Origin: Anisus vortex
Lineage: Eukaryota; Mollusca; Gastropoda; Planorbidae
NCBI GenBank assembly: GCA_949126835.1
Contig: CASBPS010000055.1
Coordinates: forward strand, 104,517-168,516
Direction of reading: 5' to 3'
DNA length: 64,000 nucleotides
Under the pieces are notes generated by a model. It was not told where the DNA came from and ran no database searches. It was given only the letters and a program-made list of their open reading frames with translations. Numbering within the stretch: position 1 is the first letter of the stretch; each line of letters starts with the position of its first letter. Positions 24,051-40,125 of this stretch are shown piece by piece. Both the position numbers and the translations under genes were made by a program.

Positions 24051-27000
24051 TAATACTACTACTTGTATTACTACTACTTGTAATACTTCTACTGGTATTA
24101 CTAATACTACTGGTAATACTACTGCTGGTAATTCTACTGCTGGTATTAGTACTACTGGTAATACTACTACTGGTAATACTACTACTGGTAATACTACTAC
24201 TTGTAATACTACTACTTGTAATACTACTACTTGTAATACTACTACTGGTAATACTACTACTGATAATAGTACTACTGGTAATACTAATACTTGTAATACT
24301 ACTACTAGTAATACTACTACTGGTAATTCTACTACTGGTATTAATACTACTTGTAATACTACTACTGGTAATACTACTACTGGTAATACTACTACTGGTA
24401 TTACTACTACTGGTAATACTACTACTGGTAATACTTCTACTGGTAATACTACTGCTGGTAATACTACTCTGGTAATTCTACTGCTTGTAATACTACTGCT
24501 GGTAATACTACTACTGGTAATACTACTACTGGTAATACTACTGCTGGTAATACTACTGCTGGTATTACTACTACTGGTAATACTACTACTGGTAATACTA
24601 CTACTGGTCATACTACTACGGGTAATACTACAATTTGTAATACTACTACTGCTAATACTACTACTGGTAATACTAATACTGGTAATACTACTACTGGTAT
24701 TACTACTACTAGTAATACTACTACTGGTATTACTACTACTAGTAATACTACTACTGGTAATACTACTACTGGTGATACTACAACTGGTAATACTACTGCT
24801 GGTAATACTACTGCTAGTATTACTACTACTGGTAATACTACTACTGGTAATACTACTACTAGTAATACTGTTACTGGTAATACTACTACTGATAATACAA
24901 CTACTGGTAATACTACAACTGGTAATACTACTGATGGTAATACTACTACTGGTAATACTTCTACTGGTAATACTACTACGGGTAATACTACAATTTGTAA
25001 TACTACTACTGCTAATACTACTACTGGTAATACTAATACTGGTAATACTACTACTGGTATTACTACTACTAGTAATACTACTACTGGTAATACTACTACT
25101 GGTGATACTACAACTGGTAATACTACTGCTGGTAATACTACTGCTAGTATTACTACTACTGGTAATACTACTACTGGTAATACTACTACTGGTAATACTG
25201 TTACTGGTAATACTACTACTGATAATACAACTACTGGTAATACTACAACTGGTAATACTACTGATGGTAATACTACTACTGGTAATACTTCTACTGGTAA
25301 TACTACTGCTGGTAATACTACTACTGGTAATACTACTACTGGTAATACTACTGCTGGTAATACTACTGCTGGTATTACTACTACTGATAATACTACTACT
25401 GGTATTACTACTACTTGTAATACTACTACTTGTAATACTACTACTGGTAATACTACTACTGGTAATACTACTGCTGGTAATACTACTGCTGGTAATACTA
25501 CTGCTGGTAATACTTCTACTGTTAATACTACTACTGGTAATACTACTGCTGGTAATACTACTGCTGGTATTACTACTACTGATAATACTACTACTGGTAT
25601 TACTACTACTTGTAATACTACTACTTGTAATACTACTACTGGTAATACTACTACTGGTAATACTACTACTGGTAATACTACTACTTGTAATACTACTACT
25701 TGTAATACTACTACTTGTAATACTACTACTGGTAATACTACTACTGATAATACTACTACTGGTAATACTACTACTTGTAATACTACTGCTTGTAATACTA
25801 CTACTGGTAATACTACTACTGGTAATACTACTACTGGTAACACTACTGCTGGTAATGCTTCTACTGGTAATACTACTACTAGTAATACTACTACTGGTAA
25901 TACTACTATTTGTAATACAATTACTGGTAATACTACTTCTGGTAATACAACTATTGGTAATACTACTACTGGTATTACTACTACTGGTAATACTACTACT
26001 GGTAATACTACTACTGGTAATACTGTTACTGGTAATACTACTACTGATAATAAAACTAATGGTAATACTACAACTGGTAACAATGCTACTAGTAATACTA
26101 CTGCTGATACTACTACTACTGGTAATACTACTATGGTTAATACTACTGCTGGTAATAATACTGCTGGTAATACTACTACTGGTAATACTACTACTGGTAA
26201 TACTACTGCTGGTAATACTACTGCTGGTATTACTACTACTGGTAATACTACTACTGGTAATACTACTACTGGTCATACTACTACGGGTAATACTACAATT
26301 TGTAATACTACTACTGCTAATACTACTACTGGTAATACTAATACTGGTAATACTACTACTGGTATTACTACTACTAGTAATACTACTACTGGTAATACTA
26401 CTACTGGTAATACTACTACTGGTAATACTACTACTTGTATTACTACTACTTGTAATACTTCTACTGGTATTACTAATACTACTGGTAATACTACTGCTGG
26501 TAATTCTACTGCTGGTATTAGTACTACTGGTAATACTACTACTGGTAATACTACTACTGGTAATACTACTACTTGTAATACTACTACTTGTAATACTACT
26601 ACTTGTAATACTACTACTGGTAATACTACTACTGATAATAGTACTACTGGTAATACTAATACTTGTAATACTACTACTAGTAATACTACTACTGGTAATT
26701 CTACTACTGGTATTAATACTACTTGTAATACTACTACTGGTAATACTACTACTGGTAATACTACTACTGGTATTACTACTACTGGTAATACTACTACTGG
26801 TAATACTTCTACTGGTAATACTACTGCTGGTAATACTACTCTGGTAATTCTACTGCTTGTAATACTACTGCTGGTAATACTACTACTGGTAATACTACTA
26901 CTGGTAATACTACTGCTGGTAATACTACTGCTGGTATTACTACTACTGGTAATACTACTACTGGTAATACTACTACTGGTCATACTACTACGGGTAATAC

Positions 27001-28575
27001 TACAATTTGTAATACTACTACTGCTAATACTACTACTGGTAATACTAATACTGGTAATACTACTACTGGTATTACTACTACTAGTAATACTACTACTGGT
27101 ATTACTACTACTAGTAATACTACTACTGGTAATACTACTACTGGTGATACTACAACTGGTAATACTACTGCTGGTAATACTACTGCTAGTATTACTACTA
27201 CTGGTAATACTACTACTGGTAATACTACTACTAGTAATACTGTTACTGGTAATACTACTACTGATAATACAACTACTGGTAATACTACAACTGGTAATAC
27301 TACTGATGGTAATACTACTACTGGTAATACTTCTACTGGTAATACTACTACGGGTAATACTACAATTTGTAATACTACTACTGCTAATACTACTACTGGT
27401 AATACTAATACTGGTAATACTACTACTGGTATTACTACTACTAGTAATACTACTACTGGTAATACTACTACTGGTGATACTACAACTGGTAATACTACTG
27501 CTGGTAATACTACTGCTAGTATTACTACTACTGGTAATACTACTACTGGTAATACTACTACTGGTAATACTGTTACTGGTAATACTACTACTGATAATAC
27601 AACTACTGGTAATACTACAACTGGTAATACTACTGATGGTAATACTACTACTGGTAATACTTCTACTGGTAATACTACTGCTGGTAATACTACTACTGGT
27701 AATACTACTACTGGTAATACTACTGCTGGTAATACTACTGCTGGTATTACTACTACTGATAATACTACTACTGGTATTACTACTACTTGTAATACTACTA
27801 CTTGTAATACTACTACTGGTAATACTACTACTGGTAATACTACTGCTGGTAATACTACTGCTGGTAATACTACTGCTGGTAATACTTCTACTGTTAATAC
27901 TACTACTGGTAATACTACTGCTGGTAATACTACTGCTGGTATTACTACTACTGATAATACTACTACTGGTATTACTACTACTTGTAATACTACTACTTGT
28001 AATACTACTACTGGTAATACTACTACTGGTAATATTACTACTGGTAATACTACTACTTGTAATACTACTACTTGTAATACTACTACTTGTAATACTACTA
28101 CTGGTAATACTACTACTGATAATACTACTACTGGTAATACTACTACTTGTAATACTACTGCTTGTAATACTACTACTGGTAATACTACTACTGGTAATAC
28201 TACTACTGGTAACACTACTGCTGGTAATGCTTCTACTGGTAATACTACTACTAGTAATACTACTACTGGTAATACTACTATTTGTAATACAATTACTGGT
28301 AATACTACTTCTGGTAATACAACTATTGGTAATACTACTACTGGTATTACTACTACTGGTAATACTACTACTGGTAATACTACTACTGGTAATACTGTTA
28401 CTGGTAATACTACTACTGATAATAAAACTAATGGTAATACTACAACTGGTAACAATGCTACTAGTAATACTACTGCTGATACTACTACTACTGGTAATAC
28501 TACTATGGTTAATACTACTGCTGGTAATAATACTGCTGGTAATACTACTACTGGTAATACTACTACTGGTAATAC
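24035..28575. repeat. Two ~2.17-kb copies spaced 2,372 bp
   Basis: 24035-26205 matches 26407-28575 at constant offset, sharing an 18-bp unit (GGTATTACTAATACTACT at 24104 and 26476), AATTCTACTGCTGGTATTAG, and the phase-shift signature near 24466/26838. The ~200 bp between the copies repeats the GGTCATACTACTACGGGT stretch that also sits inside each copy (24606, 26978). Each copy contains a 360-bp local duplication. Confidence 0.72.
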
Positions 28576-30611
28576 TACTACTGGTAATACTACTACTGGC
28601 TATACTAATACTGGTAATACTACTACTGGTAATACTACTACTGGTAATACTACTACTAGTAATACTACTACTGTTAATACTACTATTTGTAATACAATTA
28701 CTGGTAATACTACTTCTGGTAATACAACTATTGGTAATACTACTACTGGTATTACTACTACTGGTAATACTACTACTGGTAATACTACTACTGGTAATAC
28801 TGTTACTGGTAATACTACTACTGATAATAAAACTAATGGTAATACTACAACTGGTAACAATGCTACTGGTAATACTACTGCTGATACTACTACTACTGGT
28901 AATACTACTACGGTTAATACTACTACTGGTAATAATACTGCTGGTAATACACCTACTGGTAATACTAATACTGGTATTACTACTACTGGTAATACTACTA
29001 CTTGTAATACTACTACTGGTTATACTACTGCATGTAATACTACTACTTGTAATACTACTACTGGTAATACTACTACTGGTAATACTACTACTGGTAATAC
29101 TATTACTGTAAATATTACTATTTGTAATACTACTACTGGTAATACTACTACTGGTAATACTACTACTGGTAATACTACTACTGGTATTAATACTACTTGT
29201 AATACTACTACTGTTAATACTACTACTGGTAATACTACTATTTATAATACTACTACTGGAAATCTACTACTGGTAATACTACTACTGGTAATACTACTAC
29301 TGGTAATAATAATACTGGTATTACTACTACTGGTAATAGTACTACTGGTAATACTACTACTGGTAATACTACTACTGGTAATAATAATACTGGTATTACT
29401 ACTACTGGTAATAGTACTACGGGTAATACTACTACTGGTAATACTACTACTGGTAATACTACTACTGGTAATACAACTACTGGTAATACTACTACTTGTA
29501 ATACTACTACTGGTAATACTACTACTGGTAATACTACTACAGGTAATACTACTACTGGTAATACTACTACTGTAAATATTACTATTTGTAATACAATTAC
29601 TGGTAATACTACTACTGGAAATCTACTACTGGTAATACTACTACTGGTAATACTACTACTGGTAATAATAATACTGGTATTACTACTACTGGTAATACTA
29701 CTACGGGTAATACTACTACTGGTAATACTACTACTGGTAATACTACTACTGGTAATATTACTATTTGTAATACAATTACTGCTAATACTACTACTGGTAA
29801 TACAACTACTGGTAATACTACTACTGGTAATACAACTACTGGTAATACTACTACTTGTAATACTACTACTGGTTATACTACTACATGTAATACTACTACT
29901 TGTAATACTACTACTGGTAATACTACTACTGGTAATACTACTACAGGTAATACTACTACTGGTAATACTAATACTGTAAATATTACTATTTGTAATACAA
30001 TTACTGGTAATACTACTACTGGTAATACTACTACTGGTAATACTACTACTGGTAATACTACTACTGGTATTAATACTACTTGTAATACTACTACTGTTAA
30101 TACTACTACTGGTAATACTTCTATTTATAATACTACTACTGGAAATCTACTACTGGTAATACTACTACTGGTAATAATACTACTGGTAATAATACTACTG
30201 GTATTACTACTACTGGTAATATTACTACGGGTAATACTACTACTGGTAATACTACTACTGGTAATACTACTACTGGTAATATTACTATGTGTAATACAAT
30301 TACTGGTAATACTACTACTGGTAATACAACTACTGGTAATACTACTACTAATGGTATTACTACTACTTGTAATACTACTACTGGTAATACTACTACTGAT
30401 AATACTACTATTTGTAATACTACTACTGGTAATACTACTACTGGTAATACTACTACTGGTAATACTACTACTTGTATTACTACTACTTGTAATACTTCTA
30501 CTGGTATTACTAATACTACTGGTAATACTACTGCTGGTAATTCTACTGCTGGTATTAGTACTACTGGTAATACTACTACTGGTAATACTACTACTGGTAA
30601 TACTACTACTT

Positions 30612-33600
30612 GTAATACTACTACTGATAATAAAACTAATGGTAATACTACAACTGGTAACAATGCTACTAGTAATACTACTGCTGATACTACTACTACT
30701 GGTAATACTACTATGGTTAATACTACTGCTGGTAATAATACTGCTGGTAATACTACTACTGGTAATACTACTACTGGTAATACTACTACTGGTAATACTA
30801 CTACTGGCTATACTAATACTGGTAATACTACTACTGGTAATACTACTACTGGTAATACTACTACTAGTAATACTACTACTGTTAATACTACTATTTGTAA
30901 TACAATTACTGGTAATACTACTTCTGGTAATACAACTATTGGTAATACTACTACTGGTATTACTACTACTGGTAATACTACTACTGGTAATACTACTACT
31001 GGTAATACTGTTACTGGTAATACTACTACTGATAATAAAACTAATGGTAATACTACAACTGGTAACAATGCTACTGGTAATACTACTGCTGATACTACTA
31101 CTACTGGTAATACTACTACGGTTAATACTACTGCTGGTAATAATACTGCTGGTAATACACCTACTGGTAATACTACTACTGGTATTACTACTACTGGTAA
31201 TACTACTACTTGTAATACTACTACTGGTTATACTACTGCATGTAATACTACTACTTGTAATACTACTACTGGTAATACTACTACTGGTAATACTACTACA
31301 GGTAATACTACTACTGGTAATACTATTACTGTAAATATTACTATTTGTAATACAATTACTGGTAATACTACTACTGGTAATACTACTACTGGTAATACTA
31401 CTACTGGTATTAATACTACTTGTAATACTACTACTGTTAATACTACTACTGGTAATACTACTATTTATAATACTACTACTGGAAATCTACTACTGGTAAT
31501 ACTACTACTGGTAATACTACTACTGGTAATAATAATACTGGTATTACTACTACTGGTAATAGTACTACGGGTAATACTACTATTGGTAATACTACTACTG
31601 GTATTACTACTACTGGTAATACTACTACTGGTAATACAACTACTGGTAATACTGTTACTGGTAATACTAATACTGATAATAAAACTACTGGTAATACTAC
31701 AACTGGTAACAATGCTACTGGTAATACTACTGCTGATAATACTACTACTGGTAATACTACTACTGGTATTACTACTACTGGTAATACTACTACTTGTAAT
31801 ACTACTACTAGTAATACTACTACTGGTAATACTTCTACTGGTAATACTTCTGCTGGTAATACTACTCTGGTAATTCTACTGCTTGTAATACTACTGCTGG
31901 TAATACTACTACTGGTAATACTACTACTGGTAATACTACTGCTGGTAATACTACTGCTGGTATTACTACTACTGGTAATACTACTACTGGTAATACTACT
32001 ACTGGTCATACTACTACGGGTAATACTACAATTTGTAATACTACTACTGCTAATACTACTACTGGTAATACTAATACTGGTAATACTACTACTGGTATTA
32101 CTACTACTAGTAATACTACTACTGGTAATACTACTACTGGTGATACTACAACTAATAATACTACTCCTGGTAATACTACTGCTTGTATTACTACTGCTGA
32201 GAATACTACTACTGGTAATACTACTACTGGTACACTACTACTGGTAATACTACTGCTGGTAATACTACTGCTGGTAATACTACTGCTGGTAATACTTCTA
32301 CTGTTAATACTACTACTGGTAATACTACTGCTGGTAATACTACTACTGGTAATACTACTACTAGTAATACTACTACTGGTAATACTACTATTTGTAATAC
32401 AATTACTGGTAATACTACTTCTGGTAATACAACTATTGGTAATACTACTACTGGTATTACTACTACTGGTAATACTACTACTGGTAATACTACTACTGGT
32501 AATACTGTTACTGGTAATACTACTACTGATAATAAAACTAATGGTAATACTACAACTGGTAACAATGCTACTGGTAATACTACTGCTGATACTACTACTA
32601 CTGGTAATACTACTATGGTTAATACTACTGCTGGTAATAATACTGCTGGTAATACTAATACTGGTAATACTACTACTGGTAATACTACTACTGGTAATAC
32701 TACTACTGGCTATACTACTACTGGTAATACTACTACTGGTAATACTACTACTGGTAATACTACTACTAGTAATACTACTACTGTTAATACTACTATTTGT
32801 AATACAATTACTGGTAATACTACTTCTGGTAATACAACTATTGGTAATACTACTACTGGTATTACTACTACTGGTAATACTACTACTGGTAATACTACTA
32901 CTGGTAATACTGTTACTGGTAATACTACTACTGATAATAAAACTAATGGTAATACTACAACTGGTAACAATGCCACTGGTAATACTACTGCTGATACTAC
33001 TACTACTGGTAATACTACTACGGTTAATACTACTGCTGGTAATAATACTGCTGGTAATACACCTACTGGTAATACTACTACTGGTATTACTACTACTGGT
33101 AATACTACTACTTGTAATACTACTACTGGTTATACTACTACATGTAATACTACTACTTGTAATACTACTACTGGTAATACTACTACTGGTAATACTACTA
33201 CAGGTAATACTACTACTGGTAATACTACTACTGTAAATATTACTATTTGAAATACAATTACTGGTAATACTACTACTGGTAATACTACTACTGGTAATAC
33301 TACTACTGGTATTAATACTACTGGTAATACTACTACTGGTAATACTACTACTAGTAATACTACTACTGGTAATACTACTATTTGTAATACAATTACTGGT
33401 AATACTACTACTGGTAATACAACTATTGGTAATACTACTACTGGTATTACTACTACTGGTAATACTACTACTGGTAATACAACTACTGGTAATACTGTTA
33501 CTGGTAATACTAATACTGATAATAAAACTACTGGTAATACTACAACTGGTAACAATGCTACTGGTAATACTACTGCTGATAATAATACTACTGGTAATAC

Positions 33601-36600
33601 TACTACTGGTATTACTACTACTGGTAATACTACTAATTGTAATACTACTACTGGTAATACTACTACTGGTAATACTACTACTAGTAATACTACTACTGGT
33701 AATACTACTATTTGTAATACAATTACTGGTAATACTACTTCTGGTAATACAACTATTGGTAATACTACTACTGGTATTACTACTACTGGTAATACTACTA
33801 CTGGTAATACTACTACTGGTAATACTGTTACTGGTAATACTACTACTGATAATAAAACTAATGGTAATACTACAACTGGTAACAATGCTACTGGTAATAC
33901 TACTGCTGATACTACTACTACTGGTAATACTACTATGGTTAATACTACTGCTGGTAATAATACTGCTGGTAATACTACTACTGGTAATACTACTACTGGT
34001 AATACTACTGCTGGTAATACTACTACTGGTAATACTACTACTGGTAATACTACTGCTGGTAATAATACTGCTGGTATTACTACTACTGATAATACTACTA
34101 CTGGTAATACTACTACTTGTAATACTACTACTGGTAATACTACTACTGGTAATACTACTGCTGGTAATACTACTGCTGGTAATACTACTGCTGGTAATAC
34201 TTCTACTGTTAATACTACTACTGGTAATACTACTGCTGGTAATACTACTGCTGGTATTACTACTACTGATAATACTACTACTGGTATTACTACTACTTGT
34301 AATACTACTACTTGTAATACTACTACTGGTAATACTACTACTGTTAATACTACTGCTGGTAATACTACTTCTGGTATTACTACTACTGGTAATACTACTA
34401 CTGGTAATACTACTACTGGTAATACTACTACTTGTAATACTACTACTTGTAATACTACTACTTGTAATACTACTACTGGTAATACTACTACTGATAATAC
34501 TACTACTGGTAATACTACTACTTGTAATACTACTGCTTGTAATACTACTACTGGTAATACTACTACTGGTAATACTACTACTGGTAACACTACTGCTGGT
34601 AATGCTTCTACTGGTAATACTACTACTGGTAATACTACTACTTGTAATACTACTACTGGTAATACTACTACTGGCTATACTACTACTGGTAATACTACTA
34701 CTGGTAATACTACTACTGGTAATACTACTACTAGTAATACTACTACTGGTAATACTACTATTTGTAATACAATTACTGGTAATACTACTTCTGGTAATAC
34801 AACTATTGGTAATACTACTACTGGTATTACTACTACTGGTAATACTACTACTGGTAATACTACTACTGGTAATACTGTTACTGGTAATACTACTACTGAT
34901 AATAAAACTAATGGTAATACTACAACTGGTAACAATGCTACTAGTAATACTACTGCTGATACTACTACTACTGGTAATACTACTATGGTTAATACTACTG
35001 CTGGTAATAATACTGCTGGTAATACTACTACTGGTAATACTACTACTGGTAATACTACTACTGGTAATACTACTACTGGCTATACTAATACTGGTAATAC
35101 TACTACTGGTAATACTACTACTGGTAATACTACTACTAGTAATACTACTACTGTTAATACTACTATTTGTAATACAATTACTGGTAATACTACTTCTGGT
35201 AATACAACTATTGGTAATACTACTACTGGTATTACTACTACTGGTAATACTACTACTGGTAATACTACTACTGGTAATACTGTTACTGGTAATACTACTA
35301 CTGATAATAAAACTAATGGTAATACTACAACTGGTAACAATGCTACTGGTAATACTACTGCTGATACTACTACTACTGGTAATACTACTACGGTTAATAC
35401 TACTGCTGGTAATAATACTGCTGGTAATACACCTACTGGTAATACTACTACTGGTATTACTACTACTGGTAATACTACTACTTGTAATACTACTACTGGT
35501 TATACTACTGCATGTAATACTACTACTTGTAATACTACTACTGGTAATACTACTACTGGTAATACTACTACAGGTAATACTACTACTGGTAATACTATTA
35601 CTGTAAATATTACTATTTGTAATACAATTACTGGTAATACTACTACTGGTAATACTACTACTGGTAATACTACTACTGGTATTAATACTACTTGTAATAC
35701 TACTACTGTTAATACTACTACTGGTAATACTACTATTTATAATACTACTACTGGAAATCTACTACTGGTAATACTACTACTGGTAATACTACTACTGGTA
35801 ATAATAATACTGGTATTACTACTACTGGTAATAGTACTACGGGTAATACTACTATTGGTAATACTACTACTGGTATTACTACTACTGGTAATACTACTAC
35901 TGGTAATACAACTACTGGTAATACTGTTACTGGTAATACTAATACTGATAATAAAACTACTGGTAATACTACAACTGGTAACAATGCTACTGGTAATACT
36001 ACTGCTGATAATACTACTACTGGTAATACTACTACTGGTATTACTACTACTGGTAATACTACTACTTGTAATACTACTACTAGTAATACTACTACTGGTA
36101 ATACTTCTACTGGTAATACTTCTGCTGGTAATACTACTCTGGTAATTCTACTGCTTGTAATACTACTGCTGGTAATACTACTACTGGTAATACTACTACT
36201 GGTAATACTACTGCTGGTAATACTACTGCTGGTATTACTACTACTGGTAATACTACTACTGGTAATACTACTACTGGTCATACTACTACGGGTAATACTA
36301 CAATTTGTAATACTACTACTGCTAATACTACTACTGGTAATACTAATACTGGTAATACTACTACTGGTATTACTACTACTAGTAATACTACTACTGGTAA
36401 TACTACTACTGGTGATACTACAACTAATAATACTACTCCTGGTAATACTACTGCTTGTATTACTACTGCTGAGAATACTACTACTGGTAATACTACTACT
36501 GGTACACTACTACTGGTAATACTACTGCTGGTAATACTACTGCTGGTAATACTACTGCTGGTAATACTTCTACTGTTAATACTACTACTGGTAATACTAC

Positions 36601-39600
36601 TGCTGGTAATACTACTACTGGTAATACTACTACTAGTAATACTACTACTGGTAATACTACTATTTGTAATACAATTACTGGTAATACTACTTCTGGTAAT
36701 ACAACTATTGGTAATACTACTACTGGTATTACTACTACTGGTAATACTACTACTGGTAATACTACTACTGGTAATACTGTTACTGGTAATACTACTACTG
36801 ATAATAAAACTAATGGTAATACTACAACTGGTAACAATGCTACTGGTAATACTACTGCTGATACTACTACTACTGGTAATACTACTATGGTTAATACTAC
36901 TGCTGGTAATAATACTGCTGGTAATACTAATACTGGTAATACTACTACTGGTAATACTACTACTGGTAATACTACTACTGGCTATACTACTACTGGTAAT
37001 ACTACTACTGGTAATACTACTACTGGTAATACTACTACTAGTAATACTACTACTGTTAATACTACTATTTGTAATACAATTACTGGTAATACTACTTCTG
37101 GTAATACAACTATTGGTAATACTACTACTGGTATTACTACTACTGGTAATACTACTACTGGTAATACTACTACTGGTAATACTGTTACTGGTAATACTAC
37201 TACTGATAATAAAACTAATGGTAATACTACAACTGGTAACAATGCCACTGGTAATACTACTGCTGATACTACTACTACTGGTAATACTACTACGGTTAAT
37301 ACTACTGCTGGTAATAATACTGCTGGTAATACACCTACTGGTAATACTACTACTGGTATTACTACTACTGGTAATACTACTACTTGTAATACTACTACTG
37401 GTTATACTACTACATGTAATACTACTACTTGTAATACTACTACTGGTAATACTACTACTGGTAATACTACTACAGGTAATACTACTACTGGTAATACTAC
37501 TACTGTAAATATTACTATTTGAAATACAATTACTGGTAATACTACTACTGGTAATACTACTACTGGTAATACTACTACTGGTATTAATACTACTGGTAAT
37601 ACTACTACTGGTAATACTACTACTAGTAATACTACTACTGGTAATACTACTATTTGTAATACAATTACTGGTAATACTACTACTGGTAATACAACTATTG
37701 GTAATACTACTACTGGTATTACTACTACTGGTAATACTACTACTGGTAATACAACTACTGGTAATACTGTTACTGGTAATACTAATACTGATAATAAAAC
37801 TACTGGTAATACTACAACTGGTAACAATGCTACTGGTAATACTACTGCTGATAATAATACTACTGGTAATACTACTACTGGTATTACTACTACTGGTAAT
37901 ACTACTAATTGTAATACTACTACTGGTAATACTACTACTGGTAATACTACTACTAGTAATACTACTACTGGTAATACTACTATTTGTAATACAATTACTG
38001 GTAATACTACTTCTGGTAATACAACTATTGGTAATACTACTACTGGTATTACTACTACTGGTAATACTACTACTGGTAATACTACTACTGGTAATACTGT
38101 TACTGGTAATACTACTACTGATAATAAAACTAATGGTAATACTACAACTGGTAACAATGCTACTGGTAATACTACTGCTGATACTACTACTACTGGTAAT
38201 ACTACTATGGTTAATACTACTGCTGGTAATAATACTGCTGGTAATACTACTACTGGTAATACTACTACTGGTAATACTACTGCTGGTAATACTACTACTG
38301 GTAATACTACTACTGGTAATACTACTGCTGGTAATAATACTGCTGGTATTACTACTACTGATAATACTACTACTGGTAATACTACTACTTGTAATACTAC
38401 TACTGGTAATACTACTACTGGTAATACTACTGCTGGTAATACTACTGCTGGTAATACTACTGCTGGTAATACTTCTACTGTTAATACTACTACTGGTAAT
38501 ACTACTGCTGGTAATACTACTGCTGGTATTACTACTACTGATAATACTACTACTGGTATTACTACTACTTGTAATACTACTACTTGTAATACTACTACTG
38601 GTAATACTACTACTGTTAATACTACTGCTGGTAATACTACTTCTGGTATTACTACTACTGGTAATACTACTACTGGTAATACTACTACTGGTAATACTAC
38701 TACTTGTAATACTACTACTTGTAATACTACTACTTGTAATACTACTACTGGTAATACTACTACTGATAATACTACTACTGGTAATACTACTACTTGTAAT
38801 ACTACTGCTTGTAATACTACTACTGGTAATACTACTACTGGTAATACTACTACTGGTAACACTACTGCTGGTAATGCTTCTACTGGTAATACTACTACTG
38901 GTAATACTACTACTTGTAATACTACTACTGGTAATACTACTACTGGCTATACTACTACTGGTAATACTACTACTGGTAATACTACTACTGGTAATACTAC
39001 TACTAGTAATACTACTACTGGTAATACTACTATTTGTAATACAATTACTGGTAATACTACTTCTGGTAATACAACTATTGGTAATACTACTACTGGTATT
39101 ACTACTACTGGTAATACTACTACTGGTAATACTACTACTGGTAATACTGTTACTGGTAATACTACTACTGATAATAAAACTAATGGTAATACTACAACTG
39201 GTAACAATGCTACTAGTAATACTACTGCTGATACTACTACTACTGGTAATACTACTATGGTTAATACTACTGCTGGTAATAATACTGCTGGTAATACTAC
39301 TACTGGTAATACTACTACTGGTAATACTACTACTGGTAATACTACTACTGGCTATACTAATACTGGTAATACTACTACTGGTAATACTACTACTGGTAAT
39401 ACTACTACTAGTAATACTACTACTGTTAATACTACTATTTGTAATACAATTACTGGTAATACTACTTCTGGTAATACAACTATTGGTAATACTACTACTG
39501 GTATTACTACTACTGGTAATACTACTACTGGTAATACTACTACTGGTAATACTGTTACTGGTAATACTACTACTGATAATAAAACTAATGGTAATACTAC

Positions 39601-40125
39601 AACTGGTAACAATGCTACTGGTAATACTACTGCTGATACTACTACTACTGGTAATACTACTACGGTTAATACTACTGCTGGTAATAATACTGCTGGTAAT
39701 ACACCTACTGGTAATACTACTACTGGTATTACTACTACTGGTAATACTACTACTTGTAATACTACTACTGGTTATACTACTGCATGTAATACTACTACTT
39801 GTAATACTACTACTGGTAATACTACTACTGGTAATACTACTACAGGTAATACTACTACTGGTAATACTATTACTGTAAATATTACTATTTGTAATACAAT
39901 TACTGGTAATACTACTACTGGTAATACTACTACTGGTAATACTACTACTGGTATTAATACTACTTGTAATACTACTACTGTTAATACTACTACTGGTAAT
40001 ACTACTATTTATAATACTACTACTGGAAATCTACTACTGGTAATACTACTACTGGTAATACTACTACTGGTAATAATAATACTGGTATTACTACTACTGG
40101 TAATAGTACTACGGGTAATACTACT
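30612..40125. repeat. Tandem duplication of 4,272 bp with a partial third copy
   Basis: 30612-34883 is followed directly by 34884-39155 with the same variants, and a third partial copy continues to about 40125. Shared rare changes include GCCACT at 32972 and 37244, ACTAATTGT near 33634 and 37906, and TTTGAAATAC near 33248 and 37520. 4,272 is not a multiple of 15, because the unit includes 14-bp phase-shifting monomers. The left edge of the match falls at GATAATAAAACTAAT inside a 405-bp module. Confidence 0.8.
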
